Below are positions 46,876 through 58,929 of a DNA stretch of 64,000 nt, one piece after another. Origin of the DNA: Pseudoips prasinana (Eukaryota > Arthropoda > Insecta > Lepidoptera > Nolidae); NCBI GenBank assembly GCA_951640165.1, contig OX621242.1, positions 38,521,501-38,585,500 on the forward strand, in the 5' to 3' direction. Positions within the stretch are counted from its first letter, which is position 1. Each line of letters opens with the position of its first letter. The notes below the pieces were generated by a model. The model saw only the letters and a list, made by a program, of their open reading frames with translations. It ran no database searches and was not told the origin of the DNA. Position numbers and translations under genes: made by a program.

Positions 46876-47234
46876 TGTAATTTAACTAACGCACATCCTG
46901 AAAATAGTTTGTTCAGTATCGTTTACTGAATCGATTTATATCATTTTTAATATAGGTAATTTTTTATTCCAAAATAATTAAAACTACGGAAATTATTGAC
47001 ATATTAACCCTGTACAGTCAAAACGAATTGAAATGGACCGTAAGTCAAAGTAATAAGACTTATAAAATCACAGTTTATTTGTATTCATACAAATTCCATC
47101 ATTCAATACAAAATAAAGAAAAATAAACTTTATTCCAAGAAACCAATTTAGTAAATAACAATGCATATACATGTTAAATTAAAAATTCAATGCATGTATT
47201 ATGATTACAACATAATATTCTAATTGGGGTGTCT

Positions 47235-47406
47235 GAGGGTGTGCGTTAATTACGTTACATGTTGTATACATAATTTATAGATACATTACACTCAAAAACA
47301 AGAACTAATAATTGTACTTATCACACAAAAAATTGTCCTGGGTGGGGATCGAATCCAGGTCTTCTGGCTAAGCAGCCAGGGTCACTATCCATTGGACCAG
47401 AGGCCA
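47235..47406 (-). repeat. tRNA-derived SINE, head and body
   Basis: Minus-strand B box GGATTCGATCCCC and A-box region CTGGTCCAATGGATAG, followed by the family II-like body (AGTTCTTGTTTTTGAGTGTA). Confidence 0.7.
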
Positions 47407-47530
47407 GTAGAATAGGCCAGACAACTTGTTTACTTTGTCCCACGTTTTCGAGAAGAACCATAAAGTCTCGGCAGTAAAGATTCTTCCTAATCACTAATCC
47501 AATCTGCTTTTAATTCAAAAGATAGAAAAA

Positions 47531-47758
47531 AACTTGAGAGGTGTCAAGGGACACGCGGATGGAACGAAGTTATTTCTTATTATTTATTATGTACAAAAAA
47601 CCTGTATACACTCAACAAAAATAATCGTCGCGACACCACACTGTTCAATGCGAAATAGAAATGAAAATATTTGGTTTGCTTTCTATAAGAGAGAGAGGGA
47701 GAGAGACAGACAGACAGAGAAACATGCGCACGCCGCACAGCTGCAAAAAGTGTCGTGA
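47531..47758 (+). repeat. Dispersed repeat with (GA)n tract
   Basis: It is the opposite-strand relative of 2105-2353 and 9836-10084, at about 96 percent over 160 bp before the GA/CAGA tract. Confidence 0.75.
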
Positions 47759-47879
47759 CAACTTTTCGTAAGAATTTTTTCCGTCTAGCCCCCTTTCACA
47801 ACGCGCGATAAAGAACTTCGTTCCAAAACTTCGTTACAAAAATTGTATGGTATTCCATACAATTTCAAGGCTTATTTTT

Positions 47880-48058
47880 TTTTTCTTAGAGGCAGATTAA
47901 CGAGCAAGTGGGCCACCTGGTGGTAAGTGATCACCGCCGCCTTTGTACACTTGCAATGACCCTTACCTCCACCCTGACAAGCTCTGGCTATATAGCGATA
48001 TATATATCAGGAATGTCTTCTGTAAGGTGGAGTTAATTTCCCAGTCGGGCTGTTCTTT
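47880..48058 (-). repeat. LINE 3' end, CCATCAGGTGACCC family
   Basis: CAAGTGGGCCACCTGGTGGT and AGTGATCACCGCCGCC, then TCTTCTGTAAGGTGGAGTT, match 53262-53575 and (plus) 62527-62830. Confidence 0.7.
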
Positions 48059-49485
48059 GAGTGAATGAAAGCTATGTCTCACTTAAATTAAAACTGGCAC
48101 AGTGGTTACTAGACTACGGCACCCTCGTGTTCTGGGTTCGAGCCCCGCACAACCGTTTGTGTGACCCACTTATAAATAGATTTTCTCAATTTGAGTGTGA
48201 TAATATATATCCATTAATGTTTGATCCAGGGATTAAGGAATGTGTGCGTTGGTTTAAGAATAACCGAGAAAATTAAAAAAAAGTCGCTCCAACAATCGGA
48301 TGCTGAGATTAAAAGACCTATTTTAATTTAAACAAGCTGCTCGACGAATTCAAAACCGTTTCCGAAATAAATTACAAATTCTTTAATTTCGCATAGTTAG
48401 ACTAATTCTAATTTATTAGTTATGACAAGTTACTGATTACCTAAACTTTGAACTGTCATCTCATTATTCTATAAAATATGAAAAGTATCAAATATCAAGA
48501 ATATCACAACGATATCAAACTGATGTTCCTCCTCTACCGTTTGTTAGCGCTAAAAAGATTTATTTCTTCTTAGCCTTTATTAGCTGATATATTTATCACA
48601 AATACTTAGAGATATTACTCCAGTTACCCTCTGGTATGGAGTGGGAAAAAATTGTCTAAATATCATAAATCATAAGAGGTGGCGATCGCAATTTTGCTAA
48701 TAGACTCGCAAAAAAATGGTTGCTTACATCGAATGTATGTATCTTTATTAATATGCTTCCTAGAATTAGATTGATTCTCAGAAGAAAGAAGTGGTTTTCA
48801 TACAAATTTCAATTTGTGGTCCATAATTCATTTACTTCGATTGTTTTGTTGTAACAGCTAAACATGTAGAAGTTAAACGGTATTTTTGGAAATCTTCAGC
48901 ACGAAATTCTTACGAAACAATCATCAATTCATATAAAACGTGGAAAATAAACAGTGTGATATTTAAAAATCTCGATATACCCACATCGAATAAGGATGAG
49001 AACATCATCATTTAAATAATATGCAAATATATTTAAAAGTTTGTAGAAAAACAAGTCTGCCATCATTTATAAGTTTAAAAATAATTATGGATTTCAAATT
49101 AACAGCAAATATTTTAAACTGATCGAATAGTATTTTTAAAAATTATAGTTAAAATAAATAACTTAAGAACTTATCAATAATAGTAACATAAAATATATTT
49201 AATCTTAAGTACCTTAAGATCTCGTCAGAAAGCTGGCAGCATTGTCACGTGGCTTAGCAATGCGAATTCGTTTGTCTATGTAGCTAACTAGCTACGTAGC
49301 TTTATAGTCATGTCACGCTTTGACTATATAGACATTCCAAAATGTCATGGCAAAGTATGAAAGTGCTTGCACCCCACCGCCCAAGAGCTTCGCCTCCAAA
49401 CGACTTCAAGAATTGCCTATAAGGTTGATGTATTAACGCCGTAGGTATCTGGCAAAACAGCAGCAATACTGACGTGTCCGGTATT
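48059..49485. other. No gene recognised
   Basis: Starts with a tRNA-like scrap (48100-48165, GGGTTCGAGCCCC). Otherwise AT-rich non-coding DNA. Confidence 0.45.
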
Positions 49486-49491
49486 GTTTAG

Positions 49492-49632
49492 TACAGACGC
49501 CAGTACGTCAAGCTCTACGTCAATCTGTCAAATTTTCCCAATTGAAAGTGAACCTTATGCTTATATGATAAAGTTAAAATCTTTAAAATAAATTTGACCA
49601 ATTGGGATAGTTTGATGTGCCCGCGTCTGTAT
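49492..49632. mobile_element. Short MITE, TACAGACGCCAG ends
   Basis: TACAGACGCCAGTACGTCAA at the left is mirrored by TTTGATGTGCCCGCGTCTGTA at the right. The interior matches 43456-43590. Confidence 0.75.
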
Positions 49633-52017
49633 ATGAGAAGGCGCCAAGGTATCAATGCAGGTTGAATCCTACATCGGAGGTTTACCCAACTTGCAAGGTA
49701 ACAAAGGCATATACTATCGGACCGCTATCCGGTGAAGCAGTAAAATCTTTCTAGACATGTTTCTTTATTGACACTCATGTTGCAGCATGTGGAATTAACC
49801 CACGTTGCAATCTATAAAATATGATGTTTTTAGCATACATTTATTCTAACCCCAAAACGGGAATTTGAACTAGCCTAAGACACAACGGTGTCCTAAATTA
49901 TCTTAACTAGGCCTAAACCTACTTAACTGAGACTAGACTAAGAATATGAAATGTAGAGTGAAGTGTCGATGGTAAATGAATTCGGAGAGGTATTTCAAGC
50001 TAAATCGTTACTTAATGGATAGTATCACGTATTATAATAATAATATATAATCGACAATGTCTATGGCATTGGTTGAACCACCAAACCATGTCCCAAATGA
50101 TGCTTCTCGAGAGTGTATGGTATGACTGGCGCCATCAATATACATAATATACATTAAACCTTCTTGAGCCCAACAATTAGTGCAGAGTTCGAATATGAAG
50201 AATAGCAAACGTTGATGGGCCACTATTCTTTACGATATGGTCATTTAAGCATTTCATATAAGCAATTTGGAATTACAAAATTTTCCGCTATTCATCCATT
50301 TTCGAGATATTTGGCACAATTTGGATTAATCTCAATATTTATTTTTTGTACATTGCACTATAAATGTAAATTACTGTATCGCAGGGACTGTAGGTGCAGT
50401 CCTGTGTCGGGATAGCTGAAGCACGTGAAACGACATGAGATCACTACCTTAACCAATGCGCCACACGTGCATTCAATATATTACACTAAATTTACTTTAG
50501 GTCGGTATGTAAGTAGGTATTTCTTAGTATATATTTTTATTGAAATACAACATAAATTTAATTATATATCTTATTTCATATAACTTGTTGGATATATTTT
50601 TGATGATTTGACGTCTTTGTAAAAATACAAGGCAAATTCACATACAATTTAATACATAGACCAATTAGTTGTAACATCTCTTCAAACGTAAGTCAAAGTC
50701 AAAAGCAATCTAAAACCCGACATTATACGCATCAAAATTATGAAAATATTCAATAAAATACATTATAAACGTAAAAAAGAAATAAAGAACATTGCATATG
50801 GACGCATATAAACGCTGTTACCTCAAACCATAATAACCCACACACAATATATTTTTTCTACATTAAGAACGATGGAATTCATTTTATAAGTGGAATAGAA
50901 TTATCTGCAAAACTGTATATTTTTCATGTTCATTGTTTTTGTAATTCGTAATAATCTACACCATTATTTTGTCACTTGCTTTTTAATACATAGGAAATCA
51001 TTTAGATAGTTGTTATAGTTGTCTACATAAGCACAATAAAATTTTGTAAAACGGTTTGCTATTTTTTCAATATAAACGAAAATATCTCCATAAAAATAAG
51101 TTTTCGCGTGAACTAACGTTCAACCGGATAGCAAAACCGGAGTTTTAACGACCATCATTTAATATATATTTGCTTTTTAAATCTTATGATGTAGGTAATA
51201 TTTGATTTGGATACTATATTATACATTATTTGTTTTTTGTAATAAACTATCCTAAGAAAATAAAATCACCTACATTAATAACAATAAATAAAAAATTAAT
51301 AGAAATAGGTGTGCGGAATAACAACATTGTATTTCTTTAACTTAACATTTTTACTTGCATTGAAAATAGACAATTTTAATATAACAAGTGAATATAATAA
51401 ATCAGGATCAGCTTAATAAAAGTTATTCAATTAATTGTTTCGTTTATAGACAGTTGCACGTGGTGCCCGCTTGTAAATGTTCAGAGTTTGTGTTTCATGT
51501 GCGGTGTTCTTAAAAAGTAGTTTGAAGTAATAAATTATAACAAAAATGTGCCGTTCCTGCCAAGTGCAATGTCATTTTATAATGAGAATGGTTGTTTCAT
51601 GTAAACAGGCCGAAGTGAATGTTAAAATAATCATTAATGTCGGGATTAAAGGTGTTTTGAAGAGAGCTATTACATCTAGTACCGAGATATTTAAATAGAC
51701 GTCAGTAAACAAATTACGCGTCTGCGATCATTTCTATTTTTATTTTCTTTATAATAACAAGTTGCCCAACAAGCTTAAGACATAAGTTCTACACACAAGT
51801 CTCTCTACAGTGTTCAACAAACTAAATCCAAAATAACGTAATCAATGAAATTTTCTACGATGAAAACATACTGTAGGAATGAATTTAGTAAGTGGTGACC
51901 GCAATCTACGACTCTCTTGAAACACATATTATTATGGCATGACGCACTCGTAACCTACCCTTGCTCCCTCCCGAACCTATATACATAATTACACGCAGAC
52001 TCAGGACAAACTGTATT
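49633..52017. other. No gene recognised
   Basis: AT-rich. A family IV SINE scrap is near 50390-50485 (GCGCCACACGTGCA). Confidence 0.45.
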
Positions 52018-52376
52018 TAGTCTCGTTGGTCTAGCGGTAGCGTCTTCACTCGCAGAGAACGAGGTCCTGAGTTCAAATCCCGGGTCGGGCCAAACTGTGA
52101 TTTTGGGACATTTCTATAAAAAGAAAAATTTCAAATCAGCCCGAAGTCTGGGAGTGGCGGTATTATAACCCCGTGCCTTGAAGAGCACGTAAAGCCGTCG
52201 GTCCTGTACCTGACCTCTTTCCGGTCGCATAGGCGTCACATCGGAAGATGAGAGTGATGGAATAGATAATGCTCCTGTGTTTGCGCATACACTTGCGCAC
52301 TATAATATGTCTCGTGCAGAGAATCTCTATTGAGACTGGCCGCCGTGGCCGAAATTCGGCTAGGAGGACATTATTT
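52018..52376 (+). repeat. tRNA-derived SINE, family III, about 355 bp
   Basis: The head has GTTGGTCTAGCGGTAGCGTC (A box) and GAGTTCAAATCCCGGG (B box). The body includes GAAGTCTGGGAGTGGCGGTA and CCGTCGGTCCTGTACC. The tail is GCCGAAATTCGGCTAGGAGG. The head resembles a tRNA, but the acceptor stem does not close, so I do not call a tRNA gene. Confidence 0.85.
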
Positions 52377-52879
52377 ATTCGTCATCAGCCTGATGTACTG
52401 CTGGATATTGGCCTCCATCAGGCCACTGCACTCGGTATGCGAATTGGTATCCGCAGTTAGGTGGCAGGTAGTACCTGCACAGGTAGATCTACAGTTACTG
52501 CCTTTCCGCCTTGTGTAATCCCTAGTTACCATTTACGACACCCCAGGGATCGTATCGGGTGTTCTTATTATTCTTACTAGTCCAGAAACCACATCACACA
52601 ATAAAAATAAATCTATACCATCTATAAAAACCAATAGGAGATATTAGCATAGTCATAATAAAGCTTTGACAACACTTTATGATACAAATGAAGCGGAAAA
52701 TATCCATTTTCACATGTCAACATAAATAGGTTGCAATTTTTTATCAGTTTTTATTCACATTAGCTAAATCGATTCAGTATTGAGAAGTTATCATTGAGGA
52801 TATATTACATTTAGGAAGACATGCAATGAAGATTTTCTCAATAATATAGTTCGTTAATATTCATTTAATATTTCCTGCT

Positions 52880-53040
52880 GTAACTTCTAAAAAGAAATAC
52901 AGATAGACAGATAGATAGAATACTCTTTATTGTACACACTCAAACGGAAAGAAAATACATTGGACATAAAGAACATAATGTACAACGGGCGGTCTTATTG
53001 CCATAAGCGATCTCTTCCAGACAACCTTTGGATGGATAGG
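52880..53040 (-). repeat. LINE 3' UTR, (TCTA)n tail
   Basis: GATAGACAGATAGATAGAA, GGGCGGTCTTATTGCC and CTCTTCCAGACAACC are the reverse complement of the tail type at 41470. Confidence 0.75.
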
Positions 53041-53114
53041 AACTGAAAGTAAAGTAAACAGTAGCAGGACTGCCACAAATAAATTATACTAAGATACTGT
53101 GATGGACCGATGAT

Positions 53115-53230
53115 CTTGTGCGGCTCGCTGGAAATCGCTGGATGCGGATAGCGCAAGACCGGCAATTGTGGAGATCTTTGAGGGAGGCCTTTATCCAGCA
53201 GTGGACGTCTTTCAGCTGATATGATGATGA
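53115..53230 (+). pseudogene. RTE LINE 3' tail
   Basis: CGCTGGATGCGGATAGCGCA, TCCAGCAGTGGACGTCTTTC and GATATGATGATGA are the RTE ORF end and tail. Confidence 0.75.
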
Positions 53231-53261
53231 CTGTGATAAATATATTGCATACTTCGATACC

Positions 53262-53575
53262 TGAGTTTTTTTTTTTTATGTCAGAGGGCGACAAACGAGC
53301 AAGTGGGTCACCTGATGGTAAGTGATCACCGCCGCCCATGGACACTCGCAACACCAGAGGCGTCGCGGGTGCGTTGCCGGCCTTTAAAAGTCAGCAAACA
53401 AGTGTTGCTGACCCTTCCACCCACCCCAATGAGCTCTGGCGACCTTACTCACACTCGGAAACACAACATTAAAATTATTAATGTTATTATTAAGGAGTGT
53501 CTTCTGTAAGGTGGAGGTACTTCCCCAGTCGGGCTGCTCTTTGAGCGAATGAACGCTATGCCCTACCCCTACTAT
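53262..53575 (-). repeat. LINE 3' end, CCATCAGGTGACCC family
   Basis: On the minus strand it ends GTTTGTCGCCCTCTGACAT followed by poly-A. It matches 62527-62830 along its length. Confidence 0.8.
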
Positions 53576-53837
53576 TTATTCCTTTTCTCGACTGCGTTGA
53601 TGGTTTATTGGTATCGAATAACCACACCTAATGACGACTTAGGTAGGTATCCTGGGTCAGACGAATAATGTTATTGGAATTATTCTCGCAAGTAAAATAC
53701 CCAGTACTAGATAAAATCTGAAAGTTAGCGGTGTTGTACGCTCGAGCCCTGGAGGGCACGTAAAACTGACGGTCTGTATCTAATCTGTCCGCGTTAGTGT
53801 GGTATAGACATCCAAATAGATGTATTTTTTTTAAAGA

Positions 53838-54027
53838 CAACGCCTGCACTAGGGAATTTAATCCCTGTATCGCGGGGTACTTTACAAACATATAATAGAC
53901 GGACACAAATAACATCCAGACTCAGAACAACTATTTATGGGTCACACAAAAAGCTGTCCGGCGTGGGACTCGAACCCGCGACACGAAGCGGCGAGGCGAC
54001 TGTCTCAGCTGCTGCGCCACACGTGCA
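53838..54027 (-). repeat. tRNA-derived SINE, family IV
   Basis: The minus-strand head has CACGTGTGGCGCAGCAGCTG and the B box GGGTTCGAGTCCC. The body has AGTTGTTCTGAGTCTGGATG. The tail is CGGGGTACTTTACAAACATA reversed. Confidence 0.85.
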
Positions 54028-54057
54028 AACATATAATAATAATACTAATAATAATAA

Positions 54058-54419
54058 TAATGTCCTCCTAGCCGAATTTCGGCCACGGCGGCCGGTCCCA
54101 GAGAGAGTAGAGATTAGCCATCTGCGCGGGACATATTATAGTGCTTAAGTGTGTGCGCAAACACAGGTCTATTCCATCACTCTCATGATCCGATGGGACG
54201 CCTAGCGACACGACCGGAAAGAGCTCAGGTACAGGACCGACGGCTTTACGTGCTCTCCGAGGCACGGGGGTATAATACCGCCAACTCCCAGACTTCAGGC
54301 TGATGCTGAGAATTTTTTCTTTTTACAGAAAAGTCCCAAAATCACTTTTGCGCGACCCGGGATTTGAACCCAGGACCTCGTTTTCTGCGGGTGACCACGC
54401 TACCGCTAGACCAACATAT
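54058..54419 (-). repeat. tRNA-derived SINE, family III
   Basis: The minus-strand head has GGTCTAGCGGTAGCGTGGTC and the B box GGGTTCAAATCCCGGG. It is complete to CTAGGAGGACATT. It lies directly beside the family IV SINE. Confidence 0.85.
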
Positions 54420-54702
54420 AGCGGGGGCATAGAAATCCGTAATTGAAATTAATCCAGGAACGCTATTATTGTTATTCCTATAATTCATATGGAAGTTAAG
54501 CGCTTTGGTAAAAACTACTGTCAAAAAATAAACTTATCTTAGTAGCTGAAGAGCCGTTTAAATCCAGTTCCTCTCACCACCTTCGACAAGGTTAAGCTGT
54601 AGGCCGTGTAAATATATCTAAATATCAGACCCGTAAGTATGTAGAATCGGTACTTTAGCAATAATGCAACTGATAAACATACTTATATATTTCTCAATAG
54701 TA

Positions 54703-54945
54703 TATCAGCCAAAAGACATCCACTGGTGGACAAAGGCCTCCCCCAATCATTTTGAGGGGTTTCGATATAATCGCCACGCTTGGCATTTGGCCACGGGTTG
54801 GCAATTGCAGTATGAAGTCGTAGTACTCAGAGAGACGCTGCTGCCCTTTCTCAGGTATATATTCCCTTGGGATTACGTCCCCCCACGGGATGAGAGGGGG
54901 TGGCGATATTCTTTATGGCCGTCGGCCACACAGCAAAAAAATAAT
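54703..54945 (+). repeat. Dispersed repeat family V, longest copy
   Basis: Begins CAGCCAAAAGACATCCACTG with an RTE-tail-like start, and contains CGATATAATCGCCACGCTTG, GGGATTACGTCCCCC and GATGAGAGGGGGTGGC. Confidence 0.7.
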
Positions 54946-54949
54946 ATTA

Positions 54950-55065
54950 TTATAGATAAATTACAAACAAAACACTATAGCAAGATTTGTCCTGGGTGGT
55001 GATCGAACCCACGACCTGTGGCTTAGCAGTTTAGGTGACTAACCACTAGACCAACAGTTCAGTCT
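54950..55065 (-). repeat. tRNA-derived SINE head and body
   Basis: Minus-strand B box GGGTTCGATCACC and A-box region TTGGTCTAGTGGTTAG. Confidence 0.65.
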
Positions 55066-55194
55066 ATAGTAGCAGTATATAAGATAAGCATATAGGCATG
55101 CAGTTAAACTAAAGATGGATGACCGCCAAAGTAGGTGCTTCGAAGCTGTAGGTTCCGACTGCAGTAGGTAGAATACAGCATTTAAGCCATTTCA

Positions 55195-55360
55195 GAGGTC
55201 TACTGGCCTACGAGGAATACCAAGAAGAACCTATATGGATAAGATAAAGGATAAGACAAATGTAATGTCGTATCAAGAAGTCAAAGCGCTCGCCGAAAGA
55301 GACGATTGGAAGAAGCTCCACCGACAAGAGCATAGATCTTGAATATGATGATGAGAGGCC
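55195..55360 (+). pseudogene. RTE-like LINE C-terminal fragment
   Basis: The translation gives GLRGIPRRTYMDKIKDKTNV and MSYQEVKALAERDDWKKLHR, then a stop and an ATGATGATG tail. It is the end of an RTE-type reverse transcriptase ORF. Confidence 0.75.
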
Positions 55361-55429
55361 TACTATGTGGAAATTACACTTCTCTGATACTTTGTAGTAT
55401 TTAGTTTAATTATTTTACGTTCAAGAATT

Positions 55430-55690
55430 GACGGTCACCGTAGCCTAGTTGGTAGTGCTCCTGCCTACGAAGCTGGTGGCCCTGGGTTCGAATCCCGGTA
55501 AGTGCAAATATTTGTGTGATGAGCACGAATATTCGTTTCTGAGTTGTGGATGTTTTCTATGAATTTAAGTATTTATCTATCCATATAAGTATGTATATCG
55601 TCACCTGGTACCCATAGTACAAGCTTTGCTTAGTTTGGGCTAGGATGGTCTGTGTGACATTGTCCCTAGATATTATTATTAATATTTATT
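55430..55690 (+). repeat. tRNA-derived SINE, family I, complete
   Basis: A-box TAGCCTAGTTGGTAG at 55441, B box GGGTTCGAATCCC near 55484. The body has GATGAGCACGAATATTCG and TACCCATAGTACAAGC. The tail is CCCTAGATATTATTATTAAT. Confidence 0.9.
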
Positions 55691-56204
55691 ATCTACATGT
55701 AGCTGACGGGATCGGGAAATAGCTTGACTTTGATATTTTTTTCTAATTCTATATTCTCAACAGACCAGACCGTCATCTCCATTACACGAAACTGAATGCC
55801 TAATTAATTCAATATCTAATTAATAAGACTACCAAATATACGAGCTAAGCTGTAACACAAGCCGTGTGCATGTCAGGATATGAACATCCGGTGAGTATAA
55901 AGAGCCTCTGTGAGTGAGTGATGTTAGTAACTCGCTTTTGAGGTGAGCGAATTATTTGTTTGATGCAATGATGTGAAGTTTCTAAGAAATATGATGATAT
56001 GTATGCTGATAATTATCTATTAATATACAATATTTTAATTTTGGCACGAATTTACTGCGCCCGTAGGCCTACGAGTACCTACAAGCGACATTGATATTAA
56101 CTCTACCTAGATACCTAGAGAAGAAGCCAATATTTGAACTATAGTATTCAATGAAAATCTAAATTAAGTGAATATCCTTTTGCAAAGTGACACACATAAT
56201 ATTA
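55691..56204. other. No gene recognised
   Basis: Non-coding DNA. Confidence 0.4.
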
Positions 56205-56275
56205 CTATCATCATCATATCTGTTGAAAGACGCCCACTGCTGGACAAAGGCCACCTCCACATTTGTCGGTCTTTA
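56205..56275 (-). repeat. RTE LINE tail scrap
   Basis: ATCATCATCATATCTGTTGA and GCCCACTGCTGGACAAAGGC are the reverse complement of the RTE 3' end. Confidence 0.7.
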
Positions 56276-56989
56276 AATAATACTAGATATGAACATAATC
56301 TTATGTTAAATACTATCCGTCATATCATGTCTCCATGAATATCTTTAAAACCCAAATTTTGAAGACCCACACACAAACAAATAATATATTATGCTAGTAC
56401 ATAGGTATATCTCATATACTACATACTATCACATTTGTGTTTATAGATGTCTTTTTATTTTTGTTTGTCTTTTTATACATATTTTTGTTTTTTTGGTTTT
56501 AAGTATAAGTATAATTTGGTTTAATTTCTATTTTTTAAATTGGTTTAGTTAAGTTTCATAACTGTTTGTTATATTTTTGTTTATATAGTTTATTATCACT
56601 TTAATTTTCCCTTTGTTTTAGCTTAGGTCATCATTTCTATTTGTGAGTGTTGGCTCACCTGTTATTGACAACTGTATAAGACCATAACTTGGTACCAATC
56701 ATTATTTTAAATGTTATATACAGAAGCTGTTGGTGTACCTTTAAATAAATAAATATCCGTCGCCATAAAACTAGTAACTATTCTGATTTTCTAAGTTGGT
56801 CTTTCCCTTTATTATTATTTTTTTCAACTGACTTATTATCCTTTCTTCTTATACCCAATACACTTTTCTCGATTCCATTCCGGCATGTATTCTATTGTTG
56901 ATCAGTTAAGGCCTAAGTTTGACATGCATTTGTAAGACATAGTAGCATAAATATTTTTCATTATATCGCTTAGACCAAGTTTTAAAAAG
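56276..56989. other. No gene recognised
   Basis: T-rich non-coding DNA, possibly a LINE 3' UTR near 56640-56755 (AAATAAATAAATA at its end). Confidence 0.4.
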
Positions 56990-57345
56990 TGCAAACGCAG
57001 TAAATGGCGTTGATGCGATATGTTGATAGAAATGCATGAGCCATAGACCAAAGAAAGAAAAGAAGAAATAAAATAAGCAAGTTAAAGCGATGGTAAGATG
57101 ATTTCAAGAAAATAGCAGGTCCATATGTTTACGTAGAGCGAAGCGCAGAAGCAAGTGGAAAGCCTTAGAGGAGGGCCTTGACGAAAGGCAAGCTCTTAAG
57201 AGGAGAGGCCAAACGAATGCCGACTTAAGAATTTTTAATTTTTAATTCGTTTTAACCTCTATCAAGCAGTTATAAATAATTGTTTTTATTTATTTGTGTG
57301 TGTATGTGGCAATAATTACCTCAAATAAATGATTATTATTATTAG
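56990..57345 (+). pseudogene. Frameshifted LINE C-terminal fragment with (ATT)n tail
   Basis: One frame reads DDFKKIAGPYVYVERS. The next reads RRAKRRSKWKALEEGLDERQ, as in the end of RTE-like polyproteins. A 3' UTR follows with CCTCAAATAAATGATTATTA. Confidence 0.7.
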
Positions 57346-57702
57346 TATAAATATAAAAAAAAAACAACATTAAGTAAATTTATGAACGTCCATCTTTTTA
57401 TAGTCGTTTAAAAAAGCTATATTACGTCTGACAGTCCGATTGTGTCCCCCTTCTAATAAGTAGCTATATTAGGATTAAAAATAAACAAATGCTATTAACA
57501 TTTCCAAAATAACCCCCACCAACCCAGTTAACTAGCTACACAATTTTTCACCCAGTTATTTTTAATAGCGTTAAGATATGATGATAAAGTGGCTGCATGA
57601 ATCGTGACTAATGGTTAGACGTGGCAGCTAATGCTACTACATATTATTATATCGATGAGCTTGTTAAAACTAAAATGTTTTGATTTTCTATGAAGGATAT
57701 AA
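57346..57702. other. No gene recognised
   Basis: AT-rich non-coding DNA. Confidence 0.4.
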
Positions 57703-57900
57703 ATGATTAGCTCACAGCTAGGTGCTCACACCGGCCCCTATGTGGTCGACCAGGTTAAGCAACTAGGCTCGCGGTCAGTCCATTGATGGGTGACCACCAA
57801 AGTGGTTTAATTTCTGAGCATTACCTTGCTTCGGAGAGCACGTTATTCTGTCAATCCCGGTTGGGGTCATTAGACAACAATCGTTAAGCCATGTCAGAGA
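57703..57900 (+). repeat. 5S-rRNA-like SINE
   Basis: GGTTAAGCAACTAGGC (box A-like, 57753) and GCGGTCAGTCC...TGATGGGTGACCACC (box C-like, 57771-57798) follow 5S rRNA order and spacing. It ends CGTTAAGCCATGTCAGAG. Confidence 0.65.
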
Positions 57901-57984
57901 AAGTCCACCGCTAGACAAGCCTCTCCCAAGAATCATCTTGGGGGGAATCGCCACACTTGGCAGACGGGTTGGCGATAGCAGTAA

Positions 57985-58251
57985 GATAGTCTTCTTCTTA
58001 TCGTATCGTATGGGCATTGGTTACCCTACTGCAGTGTTGTTCAAGCTGCCTATAACGCCTCTGACATGGCTTAACGACTGTTGCCTAGTGGCTACAACCG
58101 GGACCGACGGCTTAACGTGCCCTCCGAAGCACGGAGACGCTCAGAAGTTAAACCACTTTGGCTGTCTCTATGGACTGACCGCGAGCGTAGTTGCTTAACC
58201 TCGCCGATCGCTTACAGACCGGTGAGAGCATCTAGCTATGAGCGCCTCATA
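57985..58251 (-). repeat. 5S-rRNA-like SINE, longest copy
   Basis: On the minus strand: GCGATCGGCGAGGTTAAGCA, then GGTCAGTCCATAGAGAC. The 3' part ends CCAATGCCCATACG and a GAAGAA run. With 57703-57900 it forms an inverted pair. Confidence 0.65.
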
Positions 58252-58269
58252 GCGTGATCATATCTAGCT

Positions 58270-58493
58270 TATATGTTGACCCGACCTCTTAGTGATATTC
58301 ATGCAAAATTTTAATAAAATCCATGCCGTACTTTTTGAGTTTAGCCTCGACATACATACAGACAAACAGACAAAAATTCTAAAAACTATATTTTTGGCTT
58401 CCATATCTATTATAGATCATGCCCTAAGTATCCTTTTTAAAAAATATTCAATGTACAGTTTTGACTTTCCTACGATTTTATTATATGTATAGA
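58270..58493 (-). mobile_element. Helitron, 3' truncated
   Basis: On the minus strand it begins A|TCTATACATATAATAAAA and shares GTCTGTTTGTCTGTATGTAT with 31499-31818. It breaks off near 58270, without the CTAG end. Confidence 0.8.
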
Positions 58494-58929
58494 TATATAC
58501 ATTTTAATTTTTTATTTGACAAATCTTTGGCTACTTTTAAATATATAATTTAATCTTTATGACAGTCTTAATCAAGTCACACGCTCACAGCTTCATTCCA
58601 CCTCGTCTCCTCACCTCTTAATTTAGCCCCCATCGTACAAAACAAACTATAACACCATGGCGATTTATTTATAAAACCTGTACAAAGTGACTCCGCGTGA
58701 CGGTATGCGGTACGTTATTCTTGTGACCAGAAATCATCAGATTTTTATCGGGACATTATTATTGCCGAAATGAGATGTAGGTAGTTTTTCTGTTGTATTT
58801 TAGAGTCGAAAATATAAAACTCTCTGATTCACTCACGGAACAAGTGAGCGATGGCAATTGTATTGCAAATATTATAGACAACGTCAACCGTTCACTATCA
58901 TGGGTACTGAATATTAGTTCGCTAATCTA
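58494..58929. other. No gene recognised
   Basis: AT-rich non-coding DNA. Confidence 0.4.

Noticed and set aside
51480..51620. Short frame beginning ATGTGCCGTTCCTGCCAAG
   Set aside because: Too short, with no splice support or domain.
52018..52090. Possible functional tRNA gene (also heads near 7195, 43988, 55430)
   Set aside because: A and B boxes are good, but the acceptor and anticodon stems do not pair well and the heads are fused to SINE bodies.
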